From the NCBI GenBank assembly GCA_937952285.1, contig CALFZE010000048.1, positions 1 to 64,000 of the forward strand: DNA of 64,000 nt, given 5' to 3'. The stretch is from UBA2428 sp002343545 (GTDB lineage: Bacteria; Bdellovibrionota; UBA2428). Within the stretch, counting starts at the first letter, position 1, and each line of letters opens with the position of its first letter. The notes under the pieces were generated by a model. That model did not search any database. It was given only the letters and a program-made list of their open reading frames with translations, and was not told the origin of the DNA. Shown piece after piece: positions 49,840 to 57,892 of the stretch. The position numbers were made by a program, and so were the translations under genes.

Positions 49840-51729
49840 ATGTGCGGAATCGTTGGTTACGTCGGTCGTGAAAAGGTCAAGGACCTCCTGGTGGACGGTC
49901 TGTCGCGTTTGGAATACCGCGGTTACGACTCGGCCGGCTTCGCGCTTTACCCCAAGGATGACACGGCGAACTTCGTGGTCCGCCGCTGCGTCGGCGTCGT
50001 CGCTGAGCTGCGCAAGGCGACCCAGGACGTCGGCCAGACCGAAACCCAGGGCATCGCCCATACCCGTTGGGCGACCCACGGCGTCCCGAACGAGGTGAAC
50101 GCGCACCCGCATCTCACCGGCCTGACCGTACTCGTGCACAACGGCATCATCGAGAACCACGCCCATCTGCGTTCGGCTTTCCAGGAGCAGGGCGTCGCCT
50201 TCCATTCGCAGACGGACACCGAAGTCTTCGCTCGTCTCATCGAGTCCAACCGCGAATGGCACGTGCAGAAAGAAAAGGAAGCCTCCGGCAAGGACTTTCT
50301 GGATCTTCCCACGGAGCGCAAGCGCGACATCGTTCTGGAAGCTTTGCGCCAGTCCATGCGCCAGGTCGACGGACACTACGCGATCCTCTTCATGGTGAAA
50401 GGCTTGCCGGGCTACCTCTTCGGCGTGCAAAGCGGCGCGCCGATGGTCGTGGGTCGCACGCCCCACGGCTCCCTGATCGCGAGCGACCTGCACGCGCTCA
50501 TCCGGCACACGCGCGAAGTGAGCTTCGTCCCCCACGGCGCCATCGTCGAGGCTTCGGCGGAAGGCTACCGCTACATCGATCCCGCGAGCGGCAAGGCGAG
50601 CACGCCCAAGTTCGAAACGATCAACTGGTCCGCTCAGGAAGTCGAAAAGGAAGGCTACGAGCATTTCATGCTCAAGGAGATCCACCAGCAGCCGCTCGTG
50701 GTCGCCGACACTCTTTCCGGCCGCTTGCCCCAGGAAGCGGGCGACCCCTTCATCTGGGACCATCCGAAGGCCCACGAAGTCCTTTGGAAGAACTGCAAGA
50801 AGGTCTACCTCGTCGCCTGCGGCACGGCTTACTACGCCGCCATGGTCGGAAAGTACTTCCTCGAACGCTGGGCGCGCATTCCCGTCGAGGTCGATCTCGC
50901 CAGCGAGTTCCGTTACCGCTCCCCGATCCTCGAGCCGGGCACCGTGCTCGGGGTCATCAGCCAGTCCGGCGAGACGGCCGACACCTTGGCGGCCCTGCGT
51001 CTCGCCAACGAGATGGGCGTGACGACCTTCTCGGTCTGCAACGTGCCGGGCTCGACGATCATGCGCGAGTCCAGCTTTCAGTACCCGACGAAGGCCGGTC
51101 CCGAGATCGGCGTCGCTTCGACGAAAGCCTTCACGGCCCAGCTCGTCGTGCTCGCCGCGCTCGCCCAGGACATCGCGCGCTTGCGCGGTTTCAAGGCGGA
51201 TCCGGCGCCCTTCGCGCGTTTGCCCCACGACATGGAGCAGATCCTGGCCCGTGCGCAATCCTACATGGACCTCGGCGCGCGCTTGGCCGACAAGAAAACG
51301 ATTCTCTTCGTGGGGCGCGGCGCGATGTATCCCCTCGCGCTCGAGGGTGCGCTCAAGCTGAAGGAGATCAGCTACCGCCACGCCGAGGGCTACGCCGCGG
51401 GCGAGCTCAAGCACGGCCCCATCGCTCTCGTCGACGAACGCCTCGCGACGATCGTCCTCGGGCCGAGCGACGACCTGCTCCCCAAGACGCTTTCCAACCT
51501 CGAAGAGATCCGCAGTCGGAAGGGCTACATCATCGGGATCGGCGAAGAGTCGAACAAGAACTTCAAGGCACTTTGCGACGAGTACATCGGCATGCCGGCG
51601 ACGGATTGGGCGCTCGCGCCCTTGCTCTACGTCCTACCGCTCCAGTTGATTTCGTACGGCCTCGCGAAGCACCTGGAATGCGACATCGACAAGCCCCGCA
51701 ACCTCGCCAAGTCTGTCACCGTGGAGTGA
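49840..51729 (+). CDS. glmS: Glutamine-fructose-6-phosphate aminotransferase (isomerizing)
   Basis: 629 residues. The mature N-terminus is Cys2 (MCGIVGYVG), the glutaminase nucleophile; THGVPNEVNAHPH follows. Two SIS domains (about 285-430 and 460-600) hold SQSGETADTLAAL and the C-terminal DKPRNLAKSVTVE. It makes glucosamine-6-phosphate, the first committed step to UDP-GlcNAc. ATG 49840 is fixed by Cys2, with AAGGACG upstream; the frame is open further upstream inside glmU but that part is not coding. Confidence 0.96.
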   Translation: MCGIVGYVGREKVKDLLVDGLSRLEYRGYDSAGFALYPKDDTANFVVRRCVGVVAELRKATQDVGQTETQGIAHTRWATHGVPNEVNAHPHLTGLTVLVHNGIIENHAHLRSAFQEQGVAFHSQTDTEVFARLIESNREWHVQKEKEASGKDFLDLPTERKRDIVLEALRQSMRQVDGHYAILFMVKGLPGYLFGVQSGAPMVVGRTPHGSLIASDLHALIRHTREVSFVPHGAIVEASAEGYRYIDPASGKASTPKFETINWSAQEVEKEGYEHFMLKEIHQQPLVVADTLSGRLPQEAGDPFIWDHPKAHEVLWKNCKKVYLVACGTAYYAAMVGKYFLERWARIPVEVDLASEFRYRSPILEPGTVLGVISQSGETADTLAALRLANEMGVTTFSVCNVPGSTIMRESSFQYPTKAGPEIGVASTKAFTAQLVVLAALAQDIARLRGFKADPAPFARLPHDMEQILARAQSYMDLGARLADKKTILFVGRGAMYPLALEGALKLKEISYRHAEGYAAGELKHGPIALVDERLATIVLGPSDDLLPKTLSNLEEIRSRKGYIIGIGEESNKNFKALCDEYIGMPATDWALAPLLYVLPLQLISYGLAKHLECDIDKPRNLAKSVTVE

Positions 51730-51759
51730 CGCGGCGGGCGCTCGTTTTGTGAGGCGCCT

Positions 51760-52521
51760 TTAGGCGGCGGGAAGGTTGGCGACGGGCACGAAGGCGCGAA
51801 CCTTGAAGAGATCCGCGAAGGCCGTCACGAGTTGCTCGGCGTCTTCGGTCACCTGGATGAATTCGATGCCGATGCCAAAGAGCCCGTTCTCGCGGTAGAC
51901 CCAGCGCACGAGCCCTTCGCCTTGCAACGAGGTCGAAGGCAGCATCGCGAGCTGGATATCGAACTTCACGACTTGACCGACCTCGGGAATCTTCTGGCTC
52001 CGTTCCAGGAAGAGCGAGAAGCCGCCCCGTCCGACCGCGTGAACTTCGGCTTGCAGGTCGAAGTGGCGCTTCGTCGATCGCGGCGCGTTCCCGAGCAGGG
52101 CATTCCGCTCGGCGGGGCTCGGATCCGAAAGCCGGCGCGTTTTGGCGGCCACGGGTACGAGCCGCGCGGCGATCGCCAGGAATTCCTCCACGACGAAGGG
52201 CTTCTTGAGGGTTCCCCAGACGCCCAGGTGATGCAGGTCGCGCAGGCTCAGTCCCGGCTGTTCGCCGAGCACGAGGATCTCGGGCTTGATGGGGTAGCGC
52301 ATCCGGAGCTTCTCCACGAAGTCTGGCAGGTCGAGTTCGGGCAACTGGGAGTCGATCAGGAGCAGGCTCCACGTCCGCTCGGCCAGCTTGTCGGCGAGAT
52401 CATGGGCCTCGCTCACGATCTCGACCACGAAGTCGTGGTCCGCGAGGCTGCGGCGAAGGGCTTCGAGGCCTTCCGGAGAGGGACTCCAAGCCAAGACGGG
52501 AACCTGATTTCGTTTCATCAT
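51760..52521 (-). CDS. Atypical receiver-PilZ protein
   Basis: 253 residues. Residues about 7-125 have the receiver fold, with phosphorylatable Asp57 (LLLIDSQLP) and the conserved Lys (TLKKPF), but the acidic pair after the first strand is replaced by AWSPSPEG, so Mg2+ binding is doubtful. The C-terminal half (about 145-245) looks like PilZ (AVGRGGFSLFL, GLVRWVYRENGLFGIGIEF), a c-di-GMP-binding domain, though the RxxxR element is not clear. TATCCT lies 10 bases before the ATG. Convergent with glmS. Confidence 0.75.
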   Translation of the reverse strand: MMKRNQVPVLAWSPSPEGLEALRRSLADHDFVVEIVSEAHDLADKLAERTWSLLLIDSQLPELDLPDFVEKLRMRYPIKPEILVLGEQPGLSLRDLHHLGVWGTLKKPFVVEEFLAIAARLVPVAAKTRRLSDPSPAERNALLGNAPRSTKRHFDLQAEVHAVGRGGFSLFLERSQKIPEVGQVVKFDIQLAMLPSTSLQGEGLVRWVYRENGLFGIGIEFIQVTEDAEQLVTAFADLFKVRAFVPVANLPAA

Positions 52522-52680
52522 CGACCCTCTCAGGATAGTCCGGAGACGAGTCCCCCGTCCGTGAAGATTTCGTGTGCCCGCCGTGTCGGCGGGGTGAAAC
52601 TTCGCGCCGCCGCCCGACTTTTGCGGAAGGCCTCCGTCGGCCGTTGCGAGGCGGGGAAGGCGGGATTAAACCTCGGGGCC

Positions 52681-54108
52681 ATGGCAAATCAGACTCCTTC
52701 CGACACCCACTCCAACGTCCCGACCCGCGTCGAAACCGACACGATGGGCGAAATGAAGGTCCAGAGCGACAAGTACTGGGGCGCGCAAACGCAGCGCTCG
52801 CTCATCAACTTCCCCGTCGGCGAGGACCGCATGTCCCGCCCGATCATCCGCGCCCTCGGCATCCTCAAGAAGGGCGCTGCGCAGGCGAACTTCGAGCTCG
52901 GCAAGCTCCCCAAGGATAAGTTCGACGCCATCTGCAAGGCCGCCGACGAAGTCATCGAGGGCAAGCTCGACTCGCACTTCCCCCTCGTCGTCTGGCAAAC
53001 GGGCTCGGGCACGCAAACGAACATGAACGCGAACGAGGTCATTTCGAACCGCGCCATCGAGATGATGGGCGGTACGATGGGTTCCAAGAAGCCCGTTCAT
53101 CCGAACGACGACGTGAACAAGAGCCAAAGCTCGAACGACGTCTTCCCCACGGCCATGCACATCGCCGCGGTCGAAGTCGTCGAGCGTCAGCTCCTTCCCG
53201 GCCTGCACAAGCTCCAAAAGGCCCTCAAGGAGAAGGAAGAGAAGTTCGCCAAGGTCATCAAGGTCGGTCGCACCCACCTCATGGACGCGACGCCCCTCAC
53301 GGTCGGCCAAGAAATCTCCGGTTGGCGCACGCAAGTCGAGTACGGCATCGAGCGCGTCGAGCAGTCCCTCGGCAAGCTTCGTTACCTCGCCCAAGGCGGC
53401 ACGGCCGTCGGCACGGGTCTCAACACGCACCCCAAGTTCGCCGAGCTCGTGGCCAAAAAGATCACCGAGCTTTCGGGCTGCCAATTCGTGACGGCGCCCA
53501 ACAAGTTCGAAGCCCTCGCTTCGCACGACGCGATCGTCTTCGCCCACGGCGCGCTCAAGACCCTCGCGTGCTCCTTCATGAAGATTGCCAACGACGTGCG
53601 CTGGCTCGGCTCGGGCCCCCGCTGCGGCCTGAACGAGTTCAAACTCCCCGAAAACGAACCCGGCTCCTCGATCATGCCGGGCAAGGTGAATCCCACGCAG
53701 AGCGAGTCGATGACGATGGTCTGCTGCCAGGTGCTCGGCAACGACGTCGCCATCAACATGGGCGGCGCTTCGGGTAACTTCGAGCTCAACGTCTTCAAGC
53801 CCCTCATGATCCACAACTTCTTGCATTCAGCGCGTCTGCTCGCGGACTCGGCTTCGACTTTCGTCGACCACTGCCTCGACGGACTCGAGATCGACGAGAA
53901 GGCCATCGCCAAGCACCTCGAGAATACGCTCATGCTCGTGACGGCGCTCAACACGCACATCGGCTACGACAAGGCGGCCGCGATCGCGAAGAAGGCCCAC
54001 AAAGAGGGCAAAACCCTTCGCGAGACGGCGCTCGAGCTCGGCCACCTCACGAACGAGCAGTTCGACCAGTGGGTCCGCCCCGAAGACATGATCTATCCTC
54101 GCGAGTAG
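52681..54108 (+). CDS. fumC: Fumarate hydratase class II
   Basis: 475 residues. It interconverts fumarate and malate in the TCA cycle and is oxygen-stable. Signatures: TGSGTQTNMNANEV, HPNDDVNKSQSSND, GRTHLMDATPLTVGQE and GSSIMPGKVNPTQ, the fumarase/aspartase signature with its flexible catalytic loop Ser. ATG 52681 is chosen; the frame is open for 283 codons above it but that region is antisense to the receiver-PilZ gene. TAAACC lies eight bases before the ATG, a variant of the -10-like motif. Confidence 0.96.
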   Translation: MANQTPSDTHSNVPTRVETDTMGEMKVQSDKYWGAQTQRSLINFPVGEDRMSRPIIRALGILKKGAAQANFELGKLPKDKFDAICKAADEVIEGKLDSHFPLVVWQTGSGTQTNMNANEVISNRAIEMMGGTMGSKKPVHPNDDVNKSQSSNDVFPTAMHIAAVEVVERQLLPGLHKLQKALKEKEEKFAKVIKVGRTHLMDATPLTVGQEISGWRTQVEYGIERVEQSLGKLRYLAQGGTAVGTGLNTHPKFAELVAKKITELSGCQFVTAPNKFEALASHDAIVFAHGALKTLACSFMKIANDVRWLGSGPRCGLNEFKLPENEPGSSIMPGKVNPTQSESMTMVCCQVLGNDVAINMGGASGNFELNVFKPLMIHNFLHSARLLADSASTFVDHCLDGLEIDEKAIAKHLENTLMLVTALNTHIGYDKAAAIAKKAHKEGKTLRETALELGHLTNEQFDQWVRPEDMIYPRE

Positions 54109-54167
54109 CTAACTACTCGGAACATTCGTAGAGGCAGCCTGAATCTGGCGGTCCTTAGGAGTTTGCG

Positions 54168-54722
54168 ATGGCCCGTACGCCTTCCGTCATGATCGAACTC
54201 GGCACGAAGTTGCCGTCTTTCCGTTTGCCCGACGTTGACGGACGCCCGGTGGCGTCCGACGACGTCGCCAAGTCGAAGGGCCTCCTCGTTATGTTCATCT
54301 GCAACCACTGCCCCTTCGTGAAGCATTTGCACCCCGTGCTCGGGGAGCGAGCGAACGCTTGGGTGAAGGCGGGCCTCGGCGTCGTCGCGATCAGTTCGAA
54401 CGATGCCGTCGCCTATCCCGAGGATTCCCCCGAAAAGATGAAGCAGGAAAGCCGCGAGCGTGGTTTTGGGTTTCCGTATCTTTTCGACGAAACCCAGTCC
54501 GTCGCGAAGGCTTTTCGAGCGGCTTGCACCCCCGATTTCTTCCTCTTCGATGGTTCGCAGAGGCTCGTCTACCGGGGCCAGTTCGACGCGAGTCGGCCGG
54601 GTAATGGGAAAGCGGTGAACGGCGAGGATCTGGAACGCGCGGTCCAGGCGCTTTTGGCCAATAAGCCGATTGATTCCAACCAGATGCCAAGTATCGGTTG
54701 CAACATTAAGTGGAGAGCCTAG
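54168..54722 (+). CDS. Thioredoxin-like (AhpC/TSA-type) protein
   Basis: 184 residues of the thioredoxin superfamily with redox motif CNHC (residues about 45-48 in FICNHCPFVKH). The family, found widely as thioredoxin family protein, resembles peroxiredoxin/TlpA-like reductases; the substrate is unknown. There is no signal peptide, so it is probably cytoplasmic. TTAGGAG precedes the ATG. A further Cys near the C-terminus (IGCNIKW) is conserved in relatives. Confidence 0.88.
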   Translation: MARTPSVMIELGTKLPSFRLPDVDGRPVASDDVAKSKGLLVMFICNHCPFVKHLHPVLGERANAWVKAGLGVVAISSNDAVAYPEDSPEKMKQESRERGFGFPYLFDETQSVAKAFRAACTPDFFLFDGSQRLVYRGQFDASRPGNGKAVNGEDLERAVQALLANKPIDSNQMPSIGCNIKWRA

Positions 54723-54816
54723 GCTTCGTTTGGGTATTCCGGGGATCGCCGCGCGCCTTCGAAAAAGTCTAACGGCAGGCGTTCCGGCGGCGTTCGCTGA
54801 CATAAGTGCCTGAATT

Positions 54817-54846
54817 TTGACACAGTCTTTGACGAGGCGAGTTAAG
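54817..54846 (+). promoter_or_regulatory. Sigma70-type promoter of the TPR/winged-helix regulator
   Basis: Perfect -35 TTGACA (54817-54822), 18 bases, then GTTAAG (54841-54846). Transcription would begin near 54853, past the GTG at 54849, which supports ATG 54891 as the start and leaves a leader of about 40 bases carrying the Shine-Dalgarno AAGGGAG. Confidence 0.6.
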
Positions 54847-54890
54847 GTGTGGTAAATCTCCCCCTGGCTTTAGGCAAGGGAGTGCTTCGC

Positions 54891-56750
54891 ATGACGGCTC
54901 AACAAGGCCCCGCAAAAATGAGAACGCTAATCACGTCTCAGGCCCGTACGCTTGTCTTCGAAGGCAAGCCGAAAGAAGCCGAGCAAAGCCTCAACAATCT
55001 TCTTAAGCAATCCCTCAGCACGGCCGAGCGTCTCGAAGTCCTGGCGCTTCTCATCCGCTTAGCGGCCGAAAGCCGCAACGTCGAGCGCTTCCCGGAACTC
55101 ATCGCCGAAGTCAAAAAGCTCGAAGTGACGACGGATGCCGATAAGGAAGCCCTGGCCGACTGTATCTACAGCACGGCGACGGGATGGTTCTACCTCGGTA
55201 ACCACGACAAGGCTCGTTCCGGATTTGAACAGGCCCGCGAGATCTTCTCGAACCTCGCCAACGAGACCAAGGTCCTGAAGGCCGAGTTCTCGCTGGCCGA
55301 GATCATGCGTCAGGAAGGCCGATACTTCGAGATCCTCGAGAATCTCTCGATCATGAAAGAGCGTGCCGAACGTTTGGCCGACAACTTCTTGCTCGGGGAC
55401 GTCCTGATCCTGGAAGGGAACATTTACCGCAAGACGGGCGACTACGTTCGCGCGATCGACGCCTACGAAAAGGCGCGCGAGTTCCTCAGCGAAAACAAAA
55501 ACTCCGAAAAGTACCACTACACTCTGTGGGCCCTCGGCACTTGCTACGCGGCCCTCGAAGACAAGACGAAAGCCAAGATCTACCTCGAGCTCGCGAGCAA
55601 CAACTTCAAGGGCGCCGCCTTCGTCCGTATCAATATCCTCTCCCTTCTGACGCTCGCCGAGCTTTACACGGTGCTCGGGCAATACAGCGACGCCGAGCAA
55701 TCCTACAAGCGGGTCGAAGAACTCGTCGGCTCGGAAGAGAACTCTTATTTCGGCCGTCGTTTGCTCCGCGGCCAAGCGTTGCTGGCGATCAAGCGGGGCG
55801 AGTTCGACGTTTCCAACCGCCTCATCGATCAGCTCGTCCTTAACGCGATCAAGGAAAAGAACTCCAAAGAGATCATGCGCCTTCGCCTGTTGAAGGCGGA
55901 AGTGCTTTTGCGCGGCGGCGAGTCGCTGCAGCACGAAGAAGCGCGTGCCATGCTCCAGGAAGCCTTGGCTTTCTACCGCGAACAGAACGTTCGCCGTCAC
56001 CAGGCCGTTTGCCTTGAGCTTCTCGCGCGTCTCGACTCCGCGTCGGGTTACCCGCAGGATTCGCTTAAGAAGGTCGAAGAAATGCTGGGGCTCGCGCAAG
56101 AAGGCGGATTCGAGCGTCTCGTCATCCGCGCTCACCTGGCTAAGCTTGTGCTCATGCGCAAGCTCGGAAATCAGATCAAGACCGAGGAGCTCGACCGTCT
56201 CATGCCGATGATCGAAAAGCTCTCGGCTTCGGCGGAACGCGTCGCCCTGTTGCGCTTCAAGCTCGAGAAGTACGAGGAGTGGACGAGCGAACTCAATCGC
56301 CTCGATCCCCATTCGCAACGCTTCGTGAACGAATTCTTCGAGGATTTCCATTTCATCCCGAACCAGACGGTGGACCTCGAGATCGATCGCAATTCGCACT
56401 ACGTGCGCGAGAAGCACCTGGGCGAGATTCCGTTCCATAATAAGTTCACGCTGATGAAGATCCTGTTGTTGCTGGCGGAAACGCCGGGGCGCGAGTTCTC
56501 CAAAGAGCAGCTCGCCAAGGAAATCTGGGAGCAGGAATACAATCCGCTCCGGCACGACAACAACATCTACATCAACATCAACCGCTTGCGGAAGCTCATC
56601 GAGCCGAACCCTCGCGAAAGCCGTTACGTCATGAACGGCTCGCGTGGTTACTATCTGAACCCGGCGATGAAGGTGAACATTTCTTCCAAAATCGCGGATG
56701 TCGCGCCTCGCGCGATGCCGAAGTCTAAAACGGAAGGGCCTCGCGCCTAG
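54891..56750 (+). CDS. TPR-rich protein with C-terminal OmpR-type winged helix
   Basis: 619 residues. Residues about 30-470 are a long array of TPR-like helical repeats (FYLGNHDKARSGFEQAREIFS, YRKTGDYVRAIDAYEKAREFL, YTVLGQYSDAEQSYKRVEEL). Residues about 515-605 form a winged-helix DNA-binding domain of the OmpR/PhoB type (KFTLMKILLLLAETPGREFSKEQLAKEIW, NNIYININRLRKLIEPNP, YVMNGSRGYYL). It is probably a cytoplasmic transcription factor regulated through its TPR part by protein or peptide binding. SARP-type regulators have the opposite order. ATG 54891 follows AAGGGAG by eight bases. Confidence 0.85.
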   Translation: MTAQQGPAKMRTLITSQARTLVFEGKPKEAEQSLNNLLKQSLSTAERLEVLALLIRLAAESRNVERFPELIAEVKKLEVTTDADKEALADCIYSTATGWFYLGNHDKARSGFEQAREIFSNLANETKVLKAEFSLAEIMRQEGRYFEILENLSIMKERAERLADNFLLGDVLILEGNIYRKTGDYVRAIDAYEKAREFLSENKNSEKYHYTLWALGTCYAALEDKTKAKIYLELASNNFKGAAFVRINILSLLTLAELYTVLGQYSDAEQSYKRVEELVGSEENSYFGRRLLRGQALLAIKRGEFDVSNRLIDQLVLNAIKEKNSKEIMRLRLLKAEVLLRGGESLQHEEARAMLQEALAFYREQNVRRHQAVCLELLARLDSASGYPQDSLKKVEEMLGLAQEGGFERLVIRAHLAKLVLMRKLGNQIKTEELDRLMPMIEKLSASAERVALLRFKLEKYEEWTSELNRLDPHSQRFVNEFFEDFHFIPNQTVDLEIDRNSHYVREKHLGEIPFHNKFTLMKILLLLAETPGREFSKEQLAKEIWEQEYNPLRHDNNIYININRLRKLIEPNPRESRYVMNGSRGYYLNPAMKVNISSKIADVAPRAMPKSKTEGPRA

Positions 56751-56770
56751 CGCGCGAGCTAAGGGGTTTC

Positions 56771-57325
56771 ATGGGGGGTTCCATGATGAATCAGGGTTGC
56801 TTGTCGGCGCTCGTTTTGAGCTTGGGAATGGCCGTTTCGGGTTTGGCGGAGGCGGGCCCCAAGTCCGCGTCGTCGTTATTCCCGGTTCCGGCTTGCGAAG
56901 TTCGTCACGATCGCGAAACTCTCGCGACGCAAGTCCGGGGCGAGTACCGTCCGACGGGTGACGGGTCGATCCCCTGGCTGAGCCTGGTCGGGACGTGGGT
57001 AGATGAAAAGCGCGGCATCATCGTGCAGTTCCAAACGGAACCTTTCAGCAATAACAAGTTCGGGATCGCCCGCATCACGTTGAAGAATCTTTGCACGCTC
57101 CAGGTGATCGCCAAAGGAGCACGCCTGGTGACCGAGGAAGATCTGGATGCCGAAGTCTTTGAAGCCTCCTTGCGAGTCTATGGCTATCTGCGTCATAGTC
57201 AGATTTCGATCCTCCTCGATATGAACCCGGAAGGAATTGCGACGCCTTACACGCGGGTTCGCTTCAAGCGGATGGACCTGACGAAGCCCAAAATCGTCGA
57301 CGAGTTCTGGCTTCAGCGCCCGTAA
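56771..57325 (+). CDS. Small exported protein, unknown
   Basis: 184 residues with a signal peptide (SALVLSLGMAVSGLAEAG) and a compact beta-rich mature domain (PWLSLVGTWVDEKRGIIVQFQTEPF split over 63-87, VYGYLRHSQISILLDMNPEG) with two Cys. It may be lipocalin-like, but that is a guess. Start at 56771 (AAGGGG upstream) or 56783 (GGGGGG upstream) are equally possible. It follows the regulator gene by 20 bases and may be co-transcribed. Confidence 0.68.
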   Translation: MGGSMMNQGCLSALVLSLGMAVSGLAEAGPKSASSLFPVPACEVRHDRETLATQVRGEYRPTGDGSIPWLSLVGTWVDEKRGIIVQFQTEPFSNNKFGIARITLKNLCTLQVIAKGARLVTEEDLDAEVFEASLRVYGYLRHSQISILLDMNPEGIATPYTRVRFKRMDLTKPKIVDEFWLQRP

Positions 57326-57333
57326 GAACAAAG

Positions 57334-57360
57334 CAAGGGCCGACGCGAAGTCGGCCCTTG
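57334..57360 (+). terminator. Perfect hairpin, terminator-like without T-tract
   Basis: CAAGGGCCGAC (57334-57344) and GTCGGCCCTTG (57350-57360) form a perfect 11-base stem with a GCGAA loop. The sequence after it is ACGCCCCG, with no T-tract, so termination would need help. Its last three bases overlap the -35 (TTGACG) of the next promoter. Confidence 0.6.
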
Positions 57361-57386
57361 ACGCCCCGAGTATCTGTCGATAATAC
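57358..57386 (+). promoter_or_regulatory. Promoter of the 37-residue basic protein
   Basis: TTGACG (57358-57363) with TAATAC 17 bases downstream (57381-57386), or the overlapping GATAAT (57379-57384) at 15 bases. Either predicts initiation near 57391-57393, only five to seven bases before ATG 57398, and no Shine-Dalgarno is present. Confidence 0.5.
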
Positions 57387-57397
57387 CCACAACTCTT

Positions 57398-57511
57398 ATG
57401 GCACGTGGTGACAATCGCAGAACCCTCAAGAAAACTCGCCGCAAGGCTCAGCGTAAGAAGAAAGCGCGCATTCAAAAGCGCAAGGCGGCTGGTAAAGCCG
57501 CTAAGAAGTAA
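57398..57511 (+). CDS. 37-residue Lys/Arg-rich basic protein upstream of rpsR
   Basis: The ORF from ATG 57398 to TAA 57509-57511 encodes 37 residues, of which more than half are Lys or Arg (MARGDNRRTLKKTRRK, then KKKARIQKRKAAGKAAKK). Lys codons are mixed and GC content is lower than in neighbours, as in ribosomal protein genes. The opening MARGDNRRT recalls the small ribosomal protein bTHX (MGKGDRRTRRGK), but the rest does not align well. A ribosome- or RNA-binding microprotein is the likeliest role. It precedes rpsR by 34 bases. Confidence 0.65.
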   Translation: MARGDNRRTLKKTRRKAQRKKKARIQKRKAAGKAAKK

Positions 57512-57545
57512 GCCAGCGCCGGCATTTAAGGGATAGAGACGGAAA

Positions 57546-57848
57546 ATGGATAAGCCGAATTTCAATCAAATGGACGATTCCGGAGCCAAAGAAGGCCGTG
57601 AAGGCGGTCGCGAAGGCCGCGGCGGCGGTCGTGGTTTCGGTCGCCGCAAGGTCGACCCCTTCCTCCTCGATAAAACCCTCGTTCTTGACTACAAGAACAT
57701 CAAAGCGCTCGGCCGTTTCGTTTCCGAAACCGGCAAGATCGTTCCGCGCCACATCACCGGCGCGACGGCTAAGCACCAGCGTCAGATCGCCCGCTTCGTG
57801 AAGCGTTGCCGTAACCTCGGCCTCTTCGCTCCGAAGATGGAAGGCTAA
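57546..57848 (+). CDS. rpsR: 30S ribosomal protein S18
   Basis: 100 residues. The core is canonical bS18 (DYKNIKALGRFVSETGKIVPR, ITGATAKHQRQIARFVKRCRNLGL). An unusual Gly/Arg/Glu-rich N-terminal extension of about 33 residues (EGREGGREGRGGGRGFG) precedes it. S18 binds S6 and the central domain of 16S rRNA. The usual neighbours rpsF and rplI are absent; it sits with a basic microprotein instead. Confidence 0.95.
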   Translation: MDKPNFNQMDDSGAKEGREGGREGRGGGRGFGRRKVDPFLLDKTLVLDYKNIKALGRFVSETGKIVPRHITGATAKHQRQIARFVKRCRNLGLFAPKMEG

Positions 57849-57880
57849 AAAGCTGGCTGTTCAAGGCTCCTCGCGGGGCC

Positions 57881-57886
57881 TAAACT
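57881..57886 (+). promoter_or_regulatory. -10 element TAAACT of prkA, leaderless type
   Basis: TAAACT, six bases (GAGGGA), then ATG 57893. GAGGGA could serve as a Shine-Dalgarno only if transcription comes from further upstream (for example read-through from rpsR). Confidence 0.5.
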
Positions 57887-57892
57887 GAGGGA

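Noticed and set aside
51832..52680. 283-codon upstream extension of fumC
   Set aside because: It lies antisense to the receiver-PilZ gene and family members begin at the ATG at 52681.
54849..54890. GTG 54849 as the start of the TPR/winged-helix regulator
   Set aside because: The predicted transcription start lies beyond it, it has no Shine-Dalgarno, and ATG 54891 follows AAGGGAG at a good distance.
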